DNA from: Pelotalea chapellei
GTDB taxonomy: Bacteria; Desulfobacterota; Desulfuromonadia; Geobacterales; Pseudopelobacteraceae
Assembly (NCBI RefSeq): GCF_018531195.1
Contig: NZ_JAHDYS010000021.1
Location: 1 to 58,587, forward strand
Length of the DNA stretch: 58,587 nucleotides
Direction of reading: 5' to 3'
The notes under the pieces were generated by a model that did not search any database, was not told the origin of the DNA, and worked only from the letters and a program-made list of their open reading frames with translations. This document shows, in pieces, positions 53,350-58,587 of this stretch. The translations under genes were made by a program, and so were the position numbers. Positions within the stretch are counted from its first letter, which is position 1, and the number at the start of each line of letters is the position of its first letter.

Positions 53350-55593
53350 CTATCCCCCTGCCACAACCGCTTCGGAAGAAGCGTCAGTAAGGATCTCCTC
53401 AAAGTATCGTCCCAGAGCATCTTCATAGGTCGGCAGCAGGTTATGCAGTTCGCTGGTGAGCGTACTGTTGCGGGGGCGCCTGGCGCGGTAGCCAAATTGG
53501 TTGGACCTGCAGCAGATGATTCCGTCGGTGTCCATGCCGGCCATGGTTGCCGAGCTGTATGCCAGTTCCGCCCAGCTTAGGGCGCCGGAGTTTGAGATAT
53601 GCCAGATGCCTGATTCCTCATCCAGAAGCAGATCAAGTGCTGTGTTGATGAGATCCGGCAGGTAGGTGGGAGAAATAATCAGGTCGTCGGCAATCTGTAC
53701 TTTTTCTCCTCTGGCTAAAGCGCCAAGAGTGGAGGTAATGAAATTGTAACGATCCCACGGTCCGAAAAAAGCGCTGGTGCGGATAACCAGTGCTTCTTTC
53801 ATCAAAGCAAGTACGTGACGCTCCGCCTCCGCTTTGCTGAGACCATACACATTCAACGGACCAACCGCATCCTGTTCGTGATAGCCGCGCCCCTTTGTTC
53901 CGTCAAAGACGAGGTCAGAGGAAAACGTCACCAGACGCACACCCAGGGCTTTACAGGCAGCTGCCAGCTTTAAGGGACCGATGGTGTTCTCTTTGAAGCA
54001 CTGGCGGAGATTATCTTCCGCATCATCCACCCGAACAAAGCCGGCGGCATTAACTACAGCCCACGGCCTGTATTTCCTCAGGGTGGCTGTCACCGAGGCA
54101 CTGTCAGTGATATCGACCTGCTGCCGCGTCAAGAGATGATGATGCAATCCCCGCGTGGTGCAAATCCTGCCAAATCCTTTTCCTAAAGTCCCGCTGCTTC
54201 CGATGATCAAAAGCGGCTGGCTGTTGCCATACTCAAGTTCTTCAGAATCATGGTGCTTCGGCCGGCAATGGGCGAAAAGACGTTCCGGCCTGCGCCACCA
54301 GCCGGGAGCATTCAGGGATGGGTGATGGAAGGTACCTTTTTCATTTAGCTCCCGAATCATGCGGGTAAGCATGGTAGGACGCGGAACAGGTGCGCGGACA
54401 TCATACACACCAGGTTCGTAGTGATTATTTTCGCTTGTAACCAAAGTGTTCCAGTCACATGCACCAAGCAGGGACCAGGCCGTTACTGCACGCACCGGCA
54501 CCCCCTCGCGACAGAGATCGAGTCCTGCCTGCCAGGCCTCCATGAACCAGCGAACCTGTTCCTCTCTGGTGCAGCTGATATGGGCCTCGGTAATGGCCAC
54601 CGGCTTTGCATAGCGTTGCCAGGCCTCGCGCAGTACCACGTGATGTCCCTGGATCCCATCGGGCGATGCTCTGACCGCTTCTGCATCGGCATAGTCCTGC
54701 CGGCCGTTTCCACCGTGGTAGCGCTTCGGGTACAGGTGCATGCGCTCATCAAGCATTCGGTCGCTGGTGAGATAATAATTTATCCCGATAACGTCCGGTT
54801 CACAGCCACTCAGGGAGTCAAGCTCGGCTTCGGTGGCGCCACAACCGGTAAGCCAGCTGTAGAGCGGGTGATGATGGTTCACCCGTCCGGCGAGAAGATC
54901 TAGGCTGAGCCAGCGGCGCTCGTTCTCGAAATCGGCCTGATATCTGAGCATGTCGGTGGAATAGGATCTGGAGATGTCCTCGGTAACGATCAGTTTTGCT
55001 TGTGGTATCACTTGACGTATTGCTGCCATGGCTGCACCAATGGCTTTGCATTGCAGGATGATGGCACGAATGAAGGTACTACAGTCACATCCGTGGGGAA
55101 ACCAGTGCCCGTACATGCCGGAAAACCGGGCTGTAGTAAGTGGTTCATTGATCGGAGTGAAAGTTTCAAGCCAGGGATACCGTTCTGCCACAAGCTGTGC
55201 AAAGCGCGCCAGTTTCCTGGGGAAAGCGGGATCGACCAGACTTGTGTATGTTGGCCCGCTGCCGTGGTGAAGCAGGCCTGCAATCGGCGTGATACCCAGG
55301 GATTTCATCTGTGCAAGCCGTTCATCGGTCCAGCGCCAGTCTCTTGTATCAAGTGAATCGGGGGAGACAAGTTCCCATAGAATGGGATAGCGCATGGTGC
55401 GGATTCCCAGTGAGGCAAAACGTTCGAGATCATCGGCCCGGTGCCAATGGCCGGTAGCGAGAAGCTGGTTGTGGAATGTATCCCTGACCCGGTTAACGGT
55501 ACATTCAACTCCTCCCCAGATTTCCGGACGCAGATGATAACCAATGGAGGGTGAGGAGAGGATTGGGCAGGCATGCTCTGTTTCCTTGTTCAC
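53350..55593 (-). CDS. Fusion of family-1-like glycoside hydrolase and RmlD-like sugar-nucleotide reductase
   Basis: A 747-aa protein from the GTG at 55593, chosen for the GGAGGTGC ribosome-binding site directly upstream; the open frame continues further but overlaps the next gene. Residues about 10-420 form a clan-A TIM-barrel glycosidase with acid/base E150 in TFTPINEPLTTA and nucleophile E336 in VAITEAHIS. Residues about 455-747 form an extended SDR of the dTDP-4-dehydrorhamnose reductase type: LLIIGSSGTLGKGFG, FSSDLVFDGTKGRGY and the YGLSKAE Tyr-x3-Lys pair. No signal peptide is seen. The combination of sugar-releasing and sugar-nucleotide-reducing modules is unusual. Co-directional with the GT/flavoprotein fusion upstream, 139 nt apart. 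Confidence 0.85.
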   Translation of the reverse strand: MNKETEHACPILSSPSIGYHLRPEIWGGVECTVNRVRDTFHNQLLATGHWHRADDLERFASLGIRTMRYPILWELVSPDSLDTRDWRWTDERLAQMKSLGITPIAGLLHHGSGPTYTSLVDPAFPRKLARFAQLVAERYPWLETFTPINEPLTTARFSGMYGHWFPHGCDCSTFIRAIILQCKAIGAAMAAIRQVIPQAKLIVTEDISRSYSTDMLRYQADFENERRWLSLDLLAGRVNHHHPLYSWLTGCGATEAELDSLSGCEPDVIGINYYLTSDRMLDERMHLYPKRYHGGNGRQDYADAEAVRASPDGIQGHHVVLREAWQRYAKPVAITEAHISCTREEQVRWFMEAWQAGLDLCREGVPVRAVTAWSLLGACDWNTLVTSENNHYEPGVYDVRAPVPRPTMLTRMIRELNEKGTFHHPSLNAPGWWRRPERLFAHCRPKHHDSEELEYGNSQPLLIIGSSGTLGKGFGRICTTRGLHHHLLTRQQVDITDSASVTATLRKYRPWAVVNAAGFVRVDDAEDNLRQCFKENTIGPLKLAAACKALGVRLVTFSSDLVFDGTKGRGYHEQDAVGPLNVYGLSKAEAERHVLALMKEALVIRTSAFFGPWDRYNFITSTLGALARGEKVQIADDLIISPTYLPDLINTALDLLLDEESGIWHISNSGALSWAELAYSSATMAGMDTDGIICCRSNQFGYRARRPRNSTLTSELHNLLPTYEDALGRYFEEILTDASSEAVVAGG

Positions 55594-55695
55594 GAAGCAC
55601 CTCCGAGCGGCGGCACAGAAGACTGTTTTGGGATAATTGTGCAGGCGACTGTGTCGTGATCTTCGGGGACAATCAAGGGCAGGAGTGGTCAATTT

Positions 55696-55720
55696 CCGCT
55701 CCGGCAGGGCGCCGGAGCGG
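55696..55720. repeat. 10-bp perfect hairpin between the two fusion genes
   Basis: CCGCTCCGGC (55696-55705) and GCCGGAGCGG (55711-55720) pair perfectly around AGGGC. There is no T-run on the minus strand, so it may be an attenuating mRNA structure rather than a full terminator between the two minus-strand genes. Confidence 0.6.
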
Positions 55721-55732
55721 GACGGACTGCTC

Positions 55733-58387
55733 CTACACAGCGGGTATTTCGCGCCGTATTTTTTCCCTGGCGGATTTGAAAAGTGTTGAAGTCTGGACAG
55801 CAGCCGACTGCAGCGTGCGTACTTTTTCCGCCGCCTGCTTCCCTGCCAGCAGGGCGTGGTCTGAGTTATAGTATTCCCACTCACCGTACCGGCCGGCTGG
55901 TATGATGTTGTTGGCCTCCAGCCAGGTCCTGATGGTTGCCACATTCCGTGCCCTTGTATGATCATAAATGACATAGGCATGGGGCATGTCCAGTTCATTG
56001 GCGGTAATGATGCGGTCTCCCCGTTTGATCAGGCCGATCTTGGTGCAGTCTTCCACGCAGCGCTGGATGAGTGCCGGTCCTTCACAGGGGAGGGGTTTGA
56101 GATCGGAGTAACTGATTTCGCAGGTAAGTCCGAACCCGCCGGACGGATTGCAGTAAGGACTGGCATTGCCCTGAACGAACACTCGATGTGCCACGGAACC
56201 CTCGGGCAGGTATATCCAGTGTTTGTCGGTGATGTTGGCCCGGCCGATGCCGATATTGACATTGCGGATGGATATGTGACCCAAGCCTTTGGCAGCAGCC
56301 CGAACAGGGGCTGGTGCCTCGTCACCCATGGCCAGGATCAGCTCCGGAAGCGGCATGGTGCTGATCAGGGTCTGGTACTGGTATCTCCTGCCATCTTCCA
56401 GTTCTACGCTCTTCTGGCGGGGGGAGACCGACGCCACTTTGGCGTTGGTAACAACATCACCCCTGAGACGGCTGTTGAAACCATCCATCAATGCCTGGAA
56501 CCCGCCATGAAGCGGATACCCGAACCGGGAATTGGGTCCCATCGGCTTTGGCACCGGGTGCAGTGCTCCGTCGAGCATTTCTTCAAGGTCCGGAAGTGGT
56601 ACTCTCCCGCCAAGCCAGGATGTTTCCATCTCATTGAGCGGAAGGGTCCACAGTTTGGTGTTGTATGGTATGGCAAAATGTTTCGCGATGCCTGTTCCCC
56701 ACACTTTATAAATAAACTCTTCAAAGTTGCGTGGCTCTTCCTTGATGTCAAGCAGGGGCAGCATGCTGCTTAAACTCGTTTTTTTGCTGCCGGCGCCGGT
56801 CTGGCTCATTTTTTCCTTTGCAATACTTCCGAACCTTGCCTCGATTGCTCCTACAATGCATTCCTTGATCACCTCCGGTGGAAGTCCGTAGAGCGCTCCC
56901 TGAAATGGATAGCGGGTGTAGGTCTGCTTGCTGAAGACCCAGGCTTCGCGTTCCTGCCAGTGAACATTGTTCGACAGCAGCAGGGAATACATGCGGTGCA
57001 CGTAGGGGTCATTGGAAAACATGATGTGCCCGGCATAATCGAATATAAAACCCTTGTCTTCAATGGAACGGCACCATCCGCCCAGTGTTGAATTCTGTTC
57101 AAGCAGCAGACTGTCGTCTCCCAGGTGATAGGCCGCGCTCAGTCCGGTTGGTCCGGCCCCTATGATCAGGTGGGGGAATTCGGGGGTTTCACCGGTTGTG
57201 GCAAGTGTCAGCGGGTGCTCAACCTCAGCCACTGGTCTGATTTTTGTCGTGGCTGTTTCAGCACTGCGTTTCGCCGATCGTTTTCCGAAAGTCTTGTCTA
57301 TGATTTTGTTGATGGCTTCGGCGGTGGCGTCCCAGGAAGTGCGGGAAAGAACATCGCGCATACCGGCGACCCTTCGCTGCTGTTCCATACGTGATTGGAG
57401 CAGGGCTCGTTCGCAGGATGAAATGAACGTTTCCGGGGTGTCCCCCAGGTAGACTATATGTGAGTAGGGATCGGCCACATCTGTGATGGGAGTGCTGACA
57501 ATAGGTTTTTCTGCGGCCATATATTCAAGAGTCTTGGTCGGGCTGATGAATTTTGTGGCTTCATTGAGTGCAAATGGAAGCAGACAGACATCCCACCCGG
57601 AAAGGAAGTTAGGCAGGTCCTCATAACGTTGCTGACCGAAATAGTGGATATTTTTATGGCGGGGAAGGTCGGTCGGCTTGATTTTGACCAGAGGGCCGAC
57701 CATGATGATCTGCCATTCCGGATGGACTATGGCGGTCTGCTCAAGCAGATTCAGGTCCAGGCGCTCATCCAGGACTCCGAAGAAGCCAAGGCGGGGTCGG
57801 GAGAGTTTCTTCTGTATGTCCGGTTCTTGAGCACCACCCCGCGCCTGTGCGAAATGCTGTTCGTCCACACTGCTTGGAAAACAGAAAACATTGGGATGGC
57901 GGTCCTTTTTTGCACGGTACAGGCTGGGACCACCGGTAAAGACAACATCGGCCATTTTTAGCAGCGCTGTTTCCCGTTGAATCATCTGCCTCGGCGCATT
58001 CAGAAACGCCGATAGCTCGTCCATGCAGTCGTATATAATCCCTTTTGGCTTGAGAGTGGTTGAAAGCGGCAGTGCCATGGGAGTGTAAAACCAGAGAAGG
58101 TAATCTGTCATTTTTTCATCTGCAATCAGCTGTTTCAGCAGCAGAGCAAGATAGGGGAGTTGCTCATCATGATAACCCCCTTTAAGACAGGGGGTATGAG
58201 GCCTGCAGACAAGAACATTCGGCTCTGGCATGTCGAATTCAAGATACGGTTTTTCTGATGTGCCGGGTTCCGGCTCCTCAAAAAAAACAACCCGCCGTTT
58301 TTGGGCGAGTCTGCTAAGGAGGTGCTGCGGGCGCTGGTATACGAAGTTCCAGCGAAGGTGTGAAAATACCAGTAGAGATTGAGTCAT
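55733..58387 (-). CDS. Fusion of GT4-like glycosyltransferase and UDP-galactopyranose-mutase-like flavoprotein
   Basis: An 884-aa protein. Residues 1 to about 365 are a GT-B glycosyltransferase (LLVFSHLRWNFVYQRPQHLL at the N-terminus, RLGFFGVLDERLDLNLLEQ near 200, KTLEYMAAEKPIVST near 285). After a linker, residues about 400-884 form an FAD-dependent protein with GAGPTGLSAAYHLG. The segments TRYPFQGALYGLP, GIAKHFAIPYNTKLWTLP, ETSWLGGRVPLPD and GYPLHGGFQAL resemble eukaryotic-type UDP-galactopyranose mutase. UGM would supply UDP-galactofuranose and the GT could use it, fitting the galactose genes next door. Other protoporphyrinogen-oxidase-like flavoproteins remain possible. The ATG follows a GGAGGC ribosome-binding site. 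Confidence 0.83.
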   Translation of the reverse strand: MTQSLLVFSHLRWNFVYQRPQHLLSRLAQKRRVVFFEEPEPGTSEKPYLEFDMPEPNVLVCRPHTPCLKGGYHDEQLPYLALLLKQLIADEKMTDYLLWFYTPMALPLSTTLKPKGIIYDCMDELSAFLNAPRQMIQRETALLKMADVVFTGGPSLYRAKKDRHPNVFCFPSSVDEQHFAQARGGAQEPDIQKKLSRPRLGFFGVLDERLDLNLLEQTAIVHPEWQIIMVGPLVKIKPTDLPRHKNIHYFGQQRYEDLPNFLSGWDVCLLPFALNEATKFISPTKTLEYMAAEKPIVSTPITDVADPYSHIVYLGDTPETFISSCERALLQSRMEQQRRVAGMRDVLSRTSWDATAEAINKIIDKTFGKRSAKRSAETATTKIRPVAEVEHPLTLATTGETPEFPHLIIGAGPTGLSAAYHLGDDSLLLEQNSTLGGWCRSIEDKGFIFDYAGHIMFSNDPYVHRMYSLLLSNNVHWQEREAWVFSKQTYTRYPFQGALYGLPPEVIKECIVGAIEARFGSIAKEKMSQTGAGSKKTSLSSMLPLLDIKEEPRNFEEFIYKVWGTGIAKHFAIPYNTKLWTLPLNEMETSWLGGRVPLPDLEEMLDGALHPVPKPMGPNSRFGYPLHGGFQALMDGFNSRLRGDVVTNAKVASVSPRQKSVELEDGRRYQYQTLISTMPLPELILAMGDEAPAPVRAAAKGLGHISIRNVNIGIGRANITDKHWIYLPEGSVAHRVFVQGNASPYCNPSGGFGLTCEISYSDLKPLPCEGPALIQRCVEDCTKIGLIKRGDRIITANELDMPHAYVIYDHTRARNVATIRTWLEANNIIPAGRYGEWEYYNSDHALLAGKQAAEKVRTLQSAAVQTSTLFKSAREKIRREIPAV

Positions 58388-58449
58388 AGTGCCTCCGTAG
58401 TTGGGGGTATGGTGCGTGTATGTAGTTTGGATGTCCGTCGAGACCTTTT

Positions 58450-58530
58450 AACAGGCTGTTGAAACACTCAGGTTGTTCAAAAATAGTCAGATCGTCGCAC
58501 CCGGAGAAGCCCCCGCGGAGCAACCGTGTT
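58450..58530. repeat. Palindromic intergenic repeat, copy 2 (partly matching copy 1)
   Basis: AACAGGCTGTTGAAACACTC, then AGGTTGTTCAAAAATAGTCA, GATCGTCGCACCCGGAGAAG and CCCCCGCGGAG match the reverse complement of 27310-27370 with few changes. Beyond about 58530 the match fades. It lies upstream of the GT/flavoprotein gene; bases 58530-58587 show no further feature. Confidence 0.75.
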
Positions 58531-58587
58531 CTCTGTCAAGTGAAAGCATAAAAACTATCGTTCCAGCGGCGGTTGTCCCTGATCATG

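Noticed and set aside
55594-55998. N-terminal extension of the glycosidase-reductase fusion
   Set aside because: It would overlap the coding end of the upstream gene and cross an intergenic hairpin. A GTG with a strong GGAGGTG site at 55593 explains the start.

Overview
The window reads as chromosomal DNA from an anaerobic delta-proteobacterium of the Geobacter/Pelobacter type (Desulfuromonadota). This is inferred from gene content, not from a database search. The grounds are dense c-di-GMP and hybrid-kinase signalling, hemerythrins, an oxygen-independent ergothioneine pathway, moderate GC content and several families of palindromic intergenic repeats. There is no rRNA, CRISPR array, intact insertion sequence or complete prophage. 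One tRNA-Ser(CGA) is present.

Layout. 0.2-2.5 kb: a MoxR-type AAA ATPase and a VWA-domain partner. 2.7-5.4 kb: a bacteriohemerythrin and a HelD-like SF1 motor protein whose leader has a strong promoter followed at once by a hairpin. 5.4-11.6 kb: a translationally coupled three-gene signalling operon (REC-HD-GYP, 1299-aa hybrid kinase, REC-HD-GYP). 12.0-14.0 kb: a DUF1456 protein, a histidine kinase and a single-domain response regulator. 14.3-17.1 kb: peptide deformylase, a nucleoside deoxyribosyltransferase-like protein, an AlkA-type glycosylase and a small membrane protein. 17.2-19.3 kb: tRNA-Ser with an integrase remnant at its 3' end, followed by a HipBA module with an inverted-repeat operator candidate. 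19.6-22.4 kb: a secreted thioredoxin-fold protein, a secreted transglutaminase-like protein and an alkyltransferase-like protein. 22.6-27.2 kb: a diguanylate cyclase coupled to a second hybrid kinase. 27.5-34.0 kb: a tetR-MFP-RND-OMF efflux operon with a textbook repressor site over its promoter. 34.1-38.5 kb: CsbD, an amidohydrolase, and a PLD / EEP nuclease / TVP38 group.

38.9-43.3 kb is the most interesting locus. egtD is followed 3 nt later by an 1142-aa fusion of a molybdopterin oxidoreductase and a cysteine desulfurase. This is the architecture of the metallopterin-dependent ergothioneine synthase, so the two genes should form a complete O2-independent route from histidine to ergothioneine. 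43.7-47.9 kb: a DUF922 secreted putative zinc protease and a four-gene group (SRPBCC membrane protein, zinc alcohol dehydrogenase, HHE hemerythrin, Cys-rich four-helix copper-binding protein). 47.9-58.4 kb: a galactose-centred cluster. On the plus strand are a GH2 glycosidase, galT, an M24-like protein with a degenerate metal site, and galK. Converging from the minus strand are two unusual fusions: glycosidase + RmlD-like reductase, and glycosyltransferase + a flavoprotein resembling UDP-galactopyranose mutase.

Intergenic space is rich in structure: GC-rich double hairpins shared by several gaps, long imperfect palindromes with a shared core (one supplying the last codons of a kinase gene), a tandem 124-bp duplication and several near-perfect bidirectional terminators.
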